This document shows positions 47,795-58,844 of a stretch of DNA of 64,000 nucleotides, in pieces. The position numbers and the translations under genes were made by a program. Position 1 is the first letter of the stretch. Every line of letters begins with the position of its first letter. This DNA is from Paraspadella gotoi. Its lineage: Eukaryota; Chaetognatha. Below the pieces are notes generated by a model. The model made no database searches. It saw nothing but the letters and a program-made list of their open reading frames with translations, and was not told the origin of the DNA. The stretch spans positions 4,144,404-4,208,403 of the forward strand of contig CM119268.1 of assembly GCA_051294375.1 (NCBI GenBank), written 5' to 3'.

Positions 47795-48416
47795 CAATTA
47801 AAACATTCTTTAAAACATTATACCACTTCATAAGGAAACCAGGTACTCTGGGAGTAAATAAACTGCTAGAGAGATTCTTGATTGAAAGCTTGCAGGGTCA
47901 AATCTGGTTTTAAAATTTTAAAATTTTTATTTTTTTACTTTAGCTTATTTTTTATTATTATTTATTAATAAATATAGCTAACAAACTATTAATAGAATAT
48001 AAAATTTGTAAATAAACTTACCAAAATATTTATATGGGTCTTTATTTTCATATTATGTAAGTTAAATATGGCTTTTATAAAATCTTAATAATTTGAGTTT
48101 CTTATACACTACAATGTTTGCTCCTTTTTAATAGCACCTTATATGCTGCCATTTCCGACAAAGAAGATGAGACTATACAAAAAAATGGTTATCATCATCG
48201 AATTCTACAGACTTTATTACACTAAAATAGCTACGTACCTCACTTGATTTGTTATATTTCGTTATTTTTCAACGCCCTAAGGGTCATGCGATGTTATTGT
48301 CTTGTAAGACTGATGAAGGCCTGAACCCATCATCGCCTGTTCAAAGTCAGGGACAGGATAGCTTATTTATGAAATGAATGAAAAATGTTTATATTCGTTG
48401 TATCAATTTCATAATC
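47795..48416 (+). repeat. Dispersed repeat R, copy 2 (interrupted)
   Basis: Similar to 21713-21950 at 47795-47893 and 48287-48416. The middle is interrupted by a 379-bp insert. Confidence 0.65.
47901..48279. mobile_element. 379-bp insertion flanked by AGGGTCA
   Basis: The insert splits repeat R and is flanked by the direct repeat AGGGTCA (47894-47900 and 48280-48286). Repeat R copy 1 lacks it. It is AT-rich, with no clear terminal inverted repeat and no frame. Element class unknown. Confidence 0.5.
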
Positions 48417-48429
48417 GGTAAAGAAACAA

Positions 48430-48485
48430 CGATAACGACGACGACAACGACGACGAAAACAGCGACAAAGACGACGACGTTTTTC
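48430..48485 (+). repeat. GAC/AAC triplet run
   Basis: Degenerate GAC triplets of the type seen at several places in the window. Confidence 0.85.
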
Positions 48486-48591
48486 CTCCATAAAAGCATC
48501 ACTGGATGCTTTAACGGATGGAGCAAAAAATGTGAAATGGCGAAATGGTCAAACGGTTGACCTCAACCTGAATCTCTCTTTGAAGGACGAG

Positions 48592-48592
<1 letters not shown>

Positions 48593-48640
<48 letters not shown>
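48593..48640 (+). repeat. (GA)n microsatellite
   Basis: Pure GA tract of about 46 bases. Confidence 0.95.
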
Positions 48641-48643
<3 letters not shown>

Positions 48644-48689
48644 AAAGAAAGTAGAACGAAAAACAAACTAGATTCTCTCTTAACAACTC

Positions 48690-49135
48690 TTCACCTTTCT
48701 TTTCTTTCCTCCTTTCCTTTCCTTTCCCTTACCTTCTCTTTCCTACTCTTACCTCCCTTTAGTCCTCTTTTATCCTACTTTCCTTTTCCTTACCTTCTCT
48801 TTCCTACCCTTACCTCCCTTTCAGCCTCCTTTTCTTTCCTCCTTTCCTTGCCCTTACCTTTTCTTTCCTACCTTACCTCCCTTTAGCCCTCTTTTTTCCT
48901 CCTTTCCTTTTTCTTACCTTCTCTTTCCTACCCTTACCTCCCTTTTAGTCTTCTTTTCTTTCCTCCTTTCCTTGCCCTTACCTTCTCTTTCCTACCTTAC
49001 CTCCCTTTAGCCCTCTTTTTTCCTCCTTTCCTTTTCCTTAACTTCTCTTTCCTACCCTTACCGCCCTTTCAGCCTTCTTTTTCCTCCTTTCCTTTCCCTT
49101 ACCTTTTCCTTCCTTCCCTTAACCTCCCTTTCCCT
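48690..49135 (+). repeat. 62-bp pyrimidine minisatellite, about seven units
   Basis: Units contain CTTACCTTCTCTTTCCTACC, CTTACCTCCCTTTAG and TCCTCCTTTCC, with a period of about 62 bases (ACCTCCCTTT near 48751, 48813, 48875, 48936, 49000, 49061). Confidence 0.85.
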
Positions 49136-50233
49136 CAAAATCTCCCCCGAGATTATTTCGTCGCGATTTTGGGCAAAAAGAAAAAGTGAGGCAGACAACA
49201 GATGGCGATTCTTGGTCCGAGATAATCAAATGAAAGAACATAAAAAAAACAAAGATATAAACAAAAGAAAGAAAAAGAAAAAAAAGAAAAACCTTTAAAA
49301 ATCTTATAGAAATTATCAATGTTCTTTGCGAATTTAATGTGGATCTCTTTAGGTATTTAGAAGAGTAACTTGTGATATTGAATTCTTAAATATCATTTAC
49401 AAATTAGATTATTTCTTATGTATCTTTTGCCTTGTTTTTCTTAGATGTTTTGTTTCACTATTTTATATAAATTTTTAATAAAGTTTAATTATGATTTAAT
49501 TTTCTAAATAATGTTTAGAGTATTGTAGCGTAAAAAATGAAATTATTTTTCTTGTTCTGAATGACTGTTTCATGTTTGATCTCAGATAAAATTCGTTGGA
49601 GACCAATGAGCCGAGGCGACTGGCGATGTGAATTGCGATGTATTACTATTATTAGATATTTTCAAACTACGTAATATTCCAAAGTTAACGTAAAGTCAAT
49701 ATTAAAAGACATTGCGTCAAAGATACGAGTAACTAATGACAATNNNNNNNNNNNNNNNNNNNNNNNNNNNNNNNNNNNNNNNNNNNNNNNNNNNNNNNNN
49801 NNNNNNNNNNNNNNNNNNNNNNNNNNNNNNNNNNNNNNNNNNNNNNNNNNNNNNNNNNNNNNNNNNNNNNNNNNNNNNNNNNNNNNNNNNNNNNNNNNNN
49901 NNNNNNNNNNNNNNNNNNNNNNNNNNNNNNNNNNNNNNGAGAAAAAACGGAAGAAAACAAAAGACGTGGATGATAAACAAAAGAAAACAAAGAAATGGAG
50001 GAAACGTTTTGGTTCGATGGTTGACGACGACCGATTTTTTTTTAAGTCCGAGGGTGTCAGGACCTTTTTCATTAATTTTAATTTAAAAAAAAGTATTAGT
50101 TAAAATTAGTCATTTTAGTTAGTCAAATTAGTCAGGTTTACTTATTCGTCCTTAACGTCGCAAGGATATCTTTGAGTACATCACAAATCACAAAATATAA
50201 CCAAATACTAGTAGTAATACTAATAGTAGTAAC

Positions 50234-50300
50234 GGTTCTCCGGGAATCGAACTGCGGACTCTCGCGTGACAGGCGAGGATACTTGTTCATTCTTTTCTTA
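50234..50300 (-). pseudogene. tRNA-Asp(GTC)-like fragment
   Basis: The minus strand has a perfect 5-bp anticodon stem (CTCGC/GCGAG) around CTGTCAC with anticodon GTC at 50268-50270. A GTTCGATTC T-loop and a GGAGAACC 3' end follow. The T stem is mismatched and the 5' half (D arm, acceptor) cannot pair. It is probably a decayed tRNA gene or SINE remnant. Confidence 0.55.
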
Positions 50301-50407
50301 CATTAATTTTAGGTAGTGTCCAAGAAATTTTTAGTTTTAAACTAGAACTTGCCAATCAATTCCAACTGATCACCACTAAGTCCAACTGGTCAAAATAAAA
50401 TCCTCAC

Positions 50408-50535
50408 CTTGCTGCGCGGAATGCTCGGGTGGGGCCGGGTTAAAAGCGGTGGAGCCGCTCCTGCTGGGGCCGCCTCCGCTGCCGCCGCCGCCGACCAGCG
50501 GCTGAGTGGACGCGGAAGTGGGGATGTTTTTTCCG
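50408..50535 (-). CDS. Single-pass membrane protein, juxtamembrane tail exon
   Basis: A 128-base exon between TTCCAG|C and CAGCAAG|GTGAGG, phase 2 in and phase 1 out, matching both neighbours. It encodes GKNIPTSASTQPLVGGGGSG and then GGPSRSGSTAFNPAPPEHSA, a Gly/Ser/Pro-rich disordered tail just after the membrane helix. Confidence 0.65.
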
Positions 50536-50848
50536 CTGGAAGGTAAGGCAAGGAAAGGGGAAAATTAAGGAGGGAGTACTAAGAGGAAAAATTATAATAA
50601 TAATGGAAAACAGAAAAAACATAAAATAAGTAAGCGATTTTTAATTAAATGAATGTAAAGATGATTTTATAAATTTAGGAATTAAGATTCAACGAAATGA
50701 AATAGAAAATAAAATAGAAATAAAAATAAATGAAGAAAAATGAAGAGAAATGAAATGAAACGAGAGAGAAAAAACGGAAATGAAGAAAATGAAAAGAGAA
50801 AAAAAACGAGAAAAGAAGACAAAAAATCGATAACTAATCAGAGGAGAC

Positions 50849-51110
<262 letters not shown>

Positions 51111-51918
51111 CCCTCAGTTGCAACTTGGTCATTTCGGTTTCTCGTATTTTTCTTCTCTCAGTTTTCACCCAGTAGAACTTGACCCTCAGTTCTATTTTAT
51201 TTTCTTTTTTCCTTCTTGTTTTCTTCTTGTTTTTCTTTTCGTTTTCCTTTTGGTTTTTATCTTTGCCTTCTCCTCCCTCATCTTCTCGTTTCGCGTCTCC
51301 TCACCCGTTTCCAACTCCCCAAACCTCGCCCAGAACCTCACCCTCTCACCTCGCTCCCCCTCGCCCCTCACCCGTGCTGCTGATTCCGCGTCATCCAAAA
51401 CCGCGATGATCAACGCCAACAAAATGGCGAACGCCACGGGGATCAAGATGGCGACGATGAGACCGAGATGACCGCCGCCTCCGCCTCCGCCGCCGCCGCC
51501 GGAGGTGACGTGCCAACCGGCGCTGCTGCTGCCGCCTCCGCCGCCGCCGTCGCCGCTTCCGCCGCCGCCGAGCGCCCGCGGGAATTTGAGGGAAATGTTT
51601 TTGGAAGTTCGACCGACGGCGTCGACGCCGGCGGCGCGGAGCACGAGAAAGGAATCGGAGGTGGCGGTGAAGCCTTTGGGCGGGGTGGCGGGGTGGCGGG
51701 GGAGGGAAGGTGGGAAAAAGGAGGGAAGTAGAGAGAGAAGGAGAAAAGGAAGAGAAGGGGAAGTAGAGAGAGAAGGAGAAAGGAAGGAGAGGGGAGAAAG
51801 GGAGAAGAAGAGGAAAGGAGGGAGAATAGGAAGAGGAAGTTGGAGATAATGGAGGAAAGAAAAGGAGACAGAGTGGGGTGGAGAAATTGGGGATTTGGAG
51901 ATATCTCTAGAGAGAGAG
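51111..51918. repeat. 808-bp direct tandem duplication, copy 1
   Basis: The block beginning CCCTCAGTTGCAACTTGG is repeated 808 bases later (51919-52730) with few differences. It contains the membrane-helix exon and flanking intron. Confidence 0.9.
51372..51673 (-). pseudogene. Duplicate of the transmembrane exon with a one-base insertion
   Basis: Near-identical to 52182-52482 but one base longer, because AACCGCGATG replaces AACCCGATG near 51403. This shifts the frame just after the membrane helix, so the exon would not join the tail exon in phase. Because the exon is asymmetric (phase 1 in, 2 out), both copies cannot be spliced together in frame. Confidence 0.65.
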
Positions 51919-52730
51919 CCCTCAGTTGCAACTTGGTCATTTCGGTTTCTCGTATTTTTTCTTCTCTCAGTTTTCACCCAGTAGAACTTGACCCTCAGTT
52001 CTATTTTATTTTCTTTTTTTCCTTCTTGTTTTCTTCTTGTTTTTCTTTTCGTTTTCCTTTTGGTTTTTATCTTTGCCTTCTCCTCCCTCATCTTCTCGTT
52101 TCGCGCTCCTCACCCGTTTCCAAACTCCCCAAACCTCGCCCAGAACCTCACCCTCTCACCTCGCTCCCCCTCGCCCCTCACCCGTGCTGCTGATTCCGCG
52201 TCATCCAAAACCCGATGATCAACGCCAACAAAATGGCGAACGCCACGGGGATCAAGATGGCGACGATGAGACCGAGATGACCGCCGCCTCCGCCTCCGCC
52301 GCCGCCGCCGGAGGTGACGTGCCAACCGGCGCTGCTGCTGCCGCCTCCGCCGCCGCCGTCGCCGCTTCCGCCGCCGCCGAGCGCCCGCGGGAATTTGAGG
52401 GAAATGTTTTTGGAAGTTCGACCGACGGCGTCGACGCCGGCGGCGCGGAGCACGAGAAAGGAATCGGAGGTGGCGGTGAAGCCTTTGGGCGGGGTGGCGG
52501 GGTGGCGGGGAGGGAAGGTGGGAAAAAGGAGGGGAAGTAGAGAGAGAAGGAGAAAAGGAAGAAGAAGGGGAAGTAGAGAGAGAAGGAGAAAAGGAAGGAG
52601 AGGGGAGAAAGGGAGGAAGAAGAGGAAAGGAGGGGAGAATAGGAAGAGGAAGTTGGAGATAATGGAGGAAAGAAAAGGGAGACAGAGTGGGTGGAGAAAT
52701 TGGGGATTTGGGAGATATCTCTAGATAAGG
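51919..52730. repeat. 808-bp direct tandem duplication, copy 2
   Basis: Second copy; carries the intact-frame transmembrane exon. Confidence 0.9.
52182..52482 (-). CDS. Single-pass membrane protein, transmembrane exon
   Basis: A 301-base exon between CCCAAAG|GC and CACGG|GTGAGG, phase 1 in and phase 2 out, fitting the exons at 53079-53364 and 50408-50535. It encodes an ectodomain end (SDSFLVLRAAGVDAVGRTSK), a long Gly/Ser stalk, the helix LGLIVAILIPVAFAILLALI and a short basic stop-transfer (WMTRNQQH). This defines a type I single-pass protein. The GC-rich codons contrast with the introns. Confidence 0.75.
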
Positions 52731-52877
52731 TTTAAGATTTTAGATGAGAATTCCTCTTTCTTTTTATTATTTTATTTTTTTAATCCTCTTTTATACGTAA
52801 GTTTTTATGTCCTTCTTTTTTTCTCTCTTTTCCTTTTTATTTTTTTCCTTATTCATATTTTTGGGTGTTTTTTATTT

Positions 52878-52940
52878 CTTTTCTTTCTTTCTTTCTTTCT
52901 TTCTTCTTTTCTTCTTTCTTCTTTCCTTTCTTTCTTTCTC

Positions 52941-52972
<32 letters not shown>

Positions 52973-53040
52973 TTCTTTCTTTCTTTCTTTCTTTCTTTCT
53001 TCGTTCTTCTTCTTTCTTCTTTCTTTCTTTTCCTCTCCTT
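52878..53040 (+). repeat. CTTT-rich microsatellite
   Basis: CTTT/TTCTTC tract, immediately downstream (in gene sense) of the donor at 53078. Confidence 0.9.
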
Positions 53041-53078
53041 TTTTTTCTTTCCTCCACAACACTTCTCCCCCCTCTCAC

Positions 53079-53364
53079 CCTGCATCGCCGGGGTCCTCAG
53101 CACGGTAAGCCCGACCCTGACCCCGTGCGGGATGGGCACGATCTCCTTGGAGGTGACCTTAAGCCCGTTCCGGTCGAAGTTGTCCGAGAATTCCAAGGTC
53201 ACGTTGTTATTGTGGACGCGAGGGTTGGAGATCACGTCGCAGGAGACGTTGTACTTGGAGAAGACGTCCAGGAGGAGGAGTTCGTAGGGGCGACACTGGA
53301 TGCGGACGCTGAAGACGACTTCCAAGGTGAGGTTCTTGGCGAGGATCACGTGTTCAGAGATGAC
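53079..53364 (-). CDS. Single-pass membrane protein, ectodomain exon
   Basis: A 286-base exon between AAAAAAAG|GTC and GCAGG|GTGAGAG, phase 0 in and phase 1 out. It encodes about 95 residues, including ILAKNLTLEVVFSVRIQCRP, SKYNVSCDVISNPRVHNNNV and TVLRTPAMQ, with several N-glycosylation sequons and two cysteines. The alternating hydrophobic pattern suggests a beta-sandwich (Ig-like or calf-like) domain. The C-x3-NP pattern recurs in the exon at 55608-55710. The family is not firmly recognised. Confidence 0.75.
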
Positions 53365-53379
53365 CTTTTTTTGAGAGGG

Positions 53380-53880
53380 GGGAGAGGGGGGGGCGAAGAA
53401 GGGGAGGAGGAGGGGAAAGTGGAGAGAGGGTAGATGGAAGAAGGGAAAGCGGAAGGGAGGAGGAAGGGAGGAAGAAAAAGGAAAGAAGAGAAAAAGGAGG
53501 AGAGAGAAGGAACAGGAAGATAAGAGGAAAGGAGGAAGGACAGAGAGGAAAAAAAGGAAAGTAAGGAAAAAAGAAAAGGAAGCGATGAAGAAGGAAAGGG
53601 AAAGGGAGAAAAGAAAGAAAGAGAAAAAGGAGGAATGGAAAGGAACAGAAGATAAAAGGAAATAGGGAAGGACAATGAGAAAAAGATGGAAAGTAAGGAA
53701 AAAGAAAGGAAAGGGAAAAGAAGAAAAGAAGAGTGAGAGAGAAAAAGTAGTAGGTAGAAATAAAGTGGAAGAAAACGAAGGGAGGAAAGGAAAGTAGAAA
53801 AAAAGAAAACAGCGAGGAAAGATGGAAGAAAAGAAATGAAAGGAGGAAGCGAAAAAAAAGGGAAATGAGATGAGCGACTA
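53380..53880. repeat. GGAAGG-rich purine tract (intronic)
   Basis: Irregular purine minisatellite. No coding signal. Confidence 0.8.
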
Positions 53881-53999
53881 AGAATATTATTTGAATAAAA
53901 GCAAAAATGCAAAATTATCACATATAAATGGAGATTCGTTAAATCTTGACGGATCATTTCGAAAATCCTTCGTCACGAAACTCAAGCTGTGATTCTCAC

Positions 54000-54107
54000 C
54001 TTTAGAGAAACGTTGAGCGTCGCCTTGGTAACGGAAAACATCGACTTGCGAAAGGCGTGACTCACTTTGATGCCATTCACGCCCATGCGATAGGAGTCGG
54101 AGCTCTG
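54000..54107 (-). CDS. Single-pass membrane protein, ectodomain exon
   Basis: A 108-base exon between GGCCCAG|CAG and CTAAAG|GTGAGA, phase 0 at both ends, encoding QSSDSYRMGVNGIKVSHAFR and KSMFSVTKATLNVSLK. It continues in frame into the exon at 53079-53364. A GA microsatellite (54141-54224) lies just upstream in the intron. Confidence 0.65.
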
Positions 54108-54141
54108 CTGGGCCACGATGCGTGGTGGGGGAGATTGGATT

Positions 54142-54194
<53 letters not shown>

Positions 54195-54434
54195 AAGAGG
54201 AGCAGAGCAGAGAGAGAGAGAGAGAATCACTAACCCCAACCGCGAATCCAGAGTTTTCACCACATTCGCTCTTCAAATCTCCCGTAGAGAATTTTTTTAT
54301 CCCGACTTTTTTTTTCTCTCCTCAACGAAAAAAGAAAAGAAAAAAAGAAAAAAAAAGACAAAAAGGAAAAGAGAGGAAAAAAAAGGGGGAAAAAAAAAGG
54401 GATTTGCATTTCCATTTTCGTCTTTCGGTTCCAC

Positions 54435-54564
54435 TCGAATATATATGTCGATCGTTAGGAATGGAAACTTGGACGGTTCCGGGGCGTTGCCTTCGCAGCC
54501 GCCGCCGCCGTCGCCTTCGCAGCTTCCGGTCTCCAGTCGCGCCACTTTTTTTTGACACTCAATC
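54435..54564 (-). CDS. Candidate ectodomain exon
   Basis: The minus strand reads CQKKVARLETGSCEGDGGGG and SKFPFLTIDIYIR between TTCAAAG and a weak TTCGA|GTGGAA donor. A phase-0 exit would suit the next exon. The 8-A run at its start makes the frame uncertain. Support is weak. Confidence 0.3.
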
Positions 54565-55607
54565 CTTTGAACGTACAATGCTCCAACCCCCAGCCGTGAC
54601 GATTTCTTTAGCTCAGCGCGTCTCTCGTTACCTGGCGTTTTATTTCTTTGACAGTCTTATCACATTCACCGTGTTATCACCATGCAGTTGCCGTTGGTAT
54701 TATTTTGAATCATATCAGGACTATGGCTGATGGTCTTGCAACTATTTCAAATTTTTCTTTCACAATTGTTGCTTCAATTGCTTTACCACGTCTCGCTTTC
54801 AACTTATCCTTTAACCATTGTTTTTTTTTTAACCACTCACTGAATATTAACTATCACGATCTTTCATCAGCCGAACCTCTTTAAACATTTCTCGTCCTCT
54901 GTTTCCAGTTACCATGACAACGCCGAACGCCGAAATTAGTCGCTCGCCGCAGATTTCGTTATTTTCCAATTCCCACTTTTTTTTCTTTCCCCAACGTCGA
55001 TTCGCCTTCTAACCTTTCTCTCCTTATCATTCGCCATTATGAATCCCATATTCCACCATTAGGCCAAAATCCGCTATTTCATTCGCCCGGTATCATTTTC
55101 TTCTTTCATGCTTTCTCCCTAATGCGACCCTTTTTTTCATTTCTTTTCTTTTCTTTTATTCTCCATTTCTTTTCTTTATCTCCTTACTTTTTCTCTTTCT
55201 TTTTTTTCTTTCCTTTTTTTTATTTTTTATTTTTCACTTTACTTTTATTTCTTACTTTACATTTTATCTTTCTTTTCCTCATTTTTATTCTCTCAATTTT
55301 CCTTAATTTTTTCTTTTCCACTCTTTCTACTTTTATCTTCCTTTTTCTCTTTCTTTTCTCTCACTTCTTCCTCTCATTTCTTTTCTTTCCCTCCATATTT
55401 TTCATTACATATGACGCCATTTCCTTCTCACAATTCTGTTCCTCTGACTCCGAAATATCGACTGATCGTGATTCAACTGTTCATTCTTAACTTTGGTTTC
55501 CCTCTTTCTTCCTTCACCACCAGCTCCGAATTTCCCCTCCTCCCCCAGATGACCCCACCCCCTCAACCCACAGAGGGTGATAAATGCCCCCAGGGCTCAA
55601 AGGTCAC

Positions 55608-55710
55608 CTGAAACCCTCGTCGCGAAACCCCAACTGATGTTTTTGGCCGGAATCACGGGGTTGGACAGAATCTCGCAGCTGAGTGAGTACGAGACGATTT
55701 GGCGCTGACT
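55608..55710 (-). CDS. Ectodomain exon with C-x3-NP motif
   Basis: A 103-base exon between TTTTCACAG|AGT and TTTCAG|GTGACC. It encodes SQRQIVSYSLSCEILSNPVI and PAKNISWGFATRVS. The pattern SLSCEILSNP...ISW resembles NVSCDVISNP...VTL in the exon at 53079-53364, which suggests repeated domains of one fold. Phase 1 exit does not match the exon at 54000-54107, so an exon lies between or a base is wrong. Confidence 0.6.
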
Positions 55711-55859
55711 CTGTGAAAAGATCGTTGAAAGAAAAATAAATGTTTCTCTCTCTCTCTCTCCCTCCTCTCTGACACACGGCAAATCTAGTACAGTAATTTT
55801 CTTTTCTTCTGAGTTAAAAACTTAAAAAGAAAAATGTGTTACTCACTACACCACATCTA

Positions 55860-55925
55860 CCTGACTCGACTGACTGACTGACTCACTCACTCACTCACTG
55901 ACTCACTCACTCACTCAACCAACTG
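55860..55925 (+). repeat. (CTGA/CTCA)n tetranucleotide repeat
   Basis: Alternating CTGA and CTCA units that incidentally create TGACTCA AP-1-like sites. Confidence 0.9.
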
Positions 55926-55931
55926 ACTTAC

Positions 55932-56079
55932 CCTCTTGGTAAGTGGGACACTGGAATCGAGGTTGAAACTTGACAAGGAGATGATCAAAACCACAACTGG
56001 GCAGCGGAGCGAGATCGGACTCGTCTCTGTAGGCGTGAGTGACGAGACACCTGCGCGTCGAAAGTAAACTCATCAAAGA
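55932..56079 (-). CDS. Candidate ectodomain exon upstream
   Basis: Between TTTTACAG|TC and CAAGAGG|GTAAGT (strong donor). One frame is open throughout, with RRCLVTHAYRDESDLAPLPS and CGFDHLLVKFQPRFQCPTYQ. Another open frame at its start reads FDEFTFDAQVSRHSR. The extra G at the donor may explain the one-base phase mismatch with the next exon. Confidence 0.5.
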
Positions 56080-56102
56080 CTGTAAAACTGAAATCAATTT
56101 TC

Positions 56103-56106
<4 letters not shown>

Positions 56107-56189
<83 letters not shown>
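56107..56189 (+). repeat. (GA)n microsatellite
   Basis: GA tract directly beside the candidate exon's acceptor side. Confidence 0.95.
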
Positions 56190-56190
<1 letters not shown>

Positions 56191-56877
56191 AGTTGTTAAA
56201 ACGGTTGGCGACAACGCTTGATCGCACTCGAAAATAAATTCCAACGGAAATATAATCCAAAGGTTTTCGTAGGAGAATCGTTGGAGCACGCCTCTTCCTC
56301 CTCCTCTCCTCCTCCCTCTCTTTCTCTTCCTCCACCTCTCCCTTCTCCTCCTCTCTCCCGTTCTTCAATTTCTTTTTATCCTTCTGTTCATCTTGTTCCT
56401 CCTCCAGTTTATCCTCATCTTTTTCCTTTATTTTATTTTTCATATATCTTTCTTTCATTTCCCACTCTTTCCTTTCCTTTATCCTCCTTCTTATTATTTT
56501 TCCTTTCATTTCCTTTTTTCTTTTCTTTCTTTTTCTTCCTTTTCTTTCCTTTATTCTTTTCTTTCTTTATCTTCCTTTTCTTTCCTTTATTCTTTTCTTT
56601 CTTCCTCTTCCTTCTCTTTCCTATCCTTTTTCCTCCATTTTAATCTTCTTTCTTTTCTTTCCTTTATTCCATTCTTTCTTCTTTACATAGAGAGAGATCA
56701 AACAATAACTCATTAAGTATAACAAGAAAAATTTTATTAATAAACTATTTGTCTGTCATATTGTAATACTCTCTCTCGCTCTCTCTCTCCTCTCTCTCTC
56801 TTCTCCTCGCTCTCTCTCTCTGTTCTTTCTTTCTTTCTTTCTCGTTCCAAATTCAGGGCACATGCCAAATTTCTCTA

Positions 56878-57857
56878 AGGGGACCTGCAGTGATAAAAAT
56901 GATATCATAAGCTAAGGTCTATCTATAAAAGGAATTTTGTAATGGTGATAGTCATTAATCTTTTCTTTGCACGGGATAAGTGGCAAAAAAATTCCCTAAA
57001 TGCTCTTATTTGTAGGCGGAAACAAAAATTTAATAATTAATGAAAAAACATTTAGTGACCCTACCCTAAGATATTTTATGATATATCCCAATTATTTTAT
57101 TTTTATATTAGAAAGTAATCTTTTACTAAATTCCAACTTTTTTATATTTTTTCTACGTAGTAAAAAGCTACATATTTTAGGGTTTAAGCTATTGAACACA
57201 AGGCTTTTCAAGACTAATATTTTCTTTATTTTTATATTTTACTTAAAAGCCGACAAATCAAACCTAAATGTCTCATTCTTACATGAAACAAAACCTTGTA
57301 AATAATTTATTAATGTAATATTCTATTCATCCCTTAAATGTATTGATTAAAACTATATTTGATTCCTTAATTATAACAATTAAATTTTAGTCAAAAAGAT
57401 AAAGAATTCTTCTTCTCTTTCTTTAATATTTTATATTACCGTTCAATTAGAGTTTCATTTTTAATTCTCAATTAAATCTTAAATTCATTTGAAAAAGAAA
57501 GTTTTAAAGTAAAAATCAGTCGATATCATTTAAAATTTTGATTCATTCCTTAGTTTTTTTTCTTTATAAATTTTTTGTTGATAATAAGCTGAAAATCTTT
57601 TAAAAATGTAAGATCTTACCTCTTTTTGGAAAAAAATAATTTTAACTTGAAAAAGATTTAGTTCTTCTTACCTCGATTTTTTAAAAGGACAAATTAATAG
57701 CTGACTGAATTTTATCGAATTATTTTTAGAACTACTTTCCCAAATTGATTTATAGAGTAGTTAAAACAATTATAGTGGTTCAGACCAGCTTAAGTAAAGG
57801 GTCAAACGTTTATTGTTTTTCAGCTTCTTTTACCCCACTGGTTCACTTGGTCCCCTG
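56878..57857. mobile_element. 980-bp DNA insertion with TA flanks
   Basis: The insert is bounded by inverted AGGGGACC / GGTCCCCT(G) ends and by TA on both sides (56876-56877 and 57858-57859). The inverted partner arm near 63125 has an uninterrupted CTCTTAAATTC. The AT-rich interior has a 101-codon frame without recognisable domains. TA duplication with short terminal repeats fits a non-autonomous Tc1/mariner-type element. Confidence 0.6.
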
Positions 57858-57919
57858 TAAATTCGTCTGAATTTTCTCTTCAGCTCCCAAAATTCGGTTT
57901 CGCTTTTCAAAGGCTGAGA

Positions 57920-58520
57920 TTTTTTGAAAGTCGCGACCTCCAAAGACGAGAATGTTCGGTCGGGATGAACGTGTTAATCTGATGAAGAGATCGGTGAAAG
58001 ATTTAAAGGGAGGCAAGAAGAAAGAGAGGAAATAGAGGAAGAAAGAGGAAGAAAGAGAGGAAAAAAGAGGAAAAGAGAGGAAGAAAGAGGAAAGGGAAAA
58101 AGCAGGAAGAGAGAAGAAAGATTTTTGAGTCGCGACCAGTCGAGACAGAATTTGGTCGTGGATGAAACTGTTAAATCTGATGAGAGAATCGGAGGGGGCG
58201 GGGGTTAAGATTAAAAGGGAGGAAGAAAGAGAAGAAAAAGAGGAAGAATAGAGAGAAGAAATAAGGAAAAAAAGGAAGAATAGAGGAGGATAGTAAAATA
58301 AATATAAGTAAGAAGATAAATTTTGAGTCGCGACCGCTCATGAGACTAGATTTGTCGGGATGAACTGTTAATACTGATGAATGATTGGAATGTATTATAT
58401 AAGGGAGGAAGAAAGATGAGGTATAAAAGAGGAAGTATAGAGGAAGAGGATAAGATAGGAAGAGGATGAAGTAGATTTGAAGTCTGGATCTGAGCAGATG
58501 TGGAATGTATGTTAGTAGTG
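57920..58520 (+). repeat. About 200-bp purine repeat with GTCGCGACC core
   Basis: Units pair a core (GAGTCGCGACC...TTTGGTCGGGATGAACTG...AATCTGATGAGAGATCGG) with GGAAGAAAGA purine DNA. Cores lie near 57930, 58130, 58330 and, weakly, 58480. The inverted array is at 62440-63070. Confidence 0.8.
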
Positions 58521-58844
58521 ATTGGAAGTGCACTCGAGACGAGATTAGGAACGTATCTGAGAGAGAGGAAGATTAAGGAGAGAAAGAGAATAGACGGAAG
58601 AAAAGAAAGGAAGAAGAGAGGAAAAAAGGAAGAAAGAGAGGAAGAAAGACAGGAAAAGAGGAGAAAGAGAGGAGAAGGAAGGAAAAGAGGGGGAAGGAAG
58701 AAGAAGAAAGAAAAAAAAGAAGGAAAGAAAGAAGAAGAAAGAGACGGAAATAAAAGAAGAAAAAAGAGAAAAAGAAATAGGAAAACAAATTGAAAGAGAG
58801 AAAGAAGAGAGAAATTTTAAAATAAAACATTAAAAAATCCAAAC

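Noticed and set aside
56393-56716. 107-141-codon Phe/Ser-rich frames
   Set aside because: They translate pyrimidine-rich low-complexity DNA.
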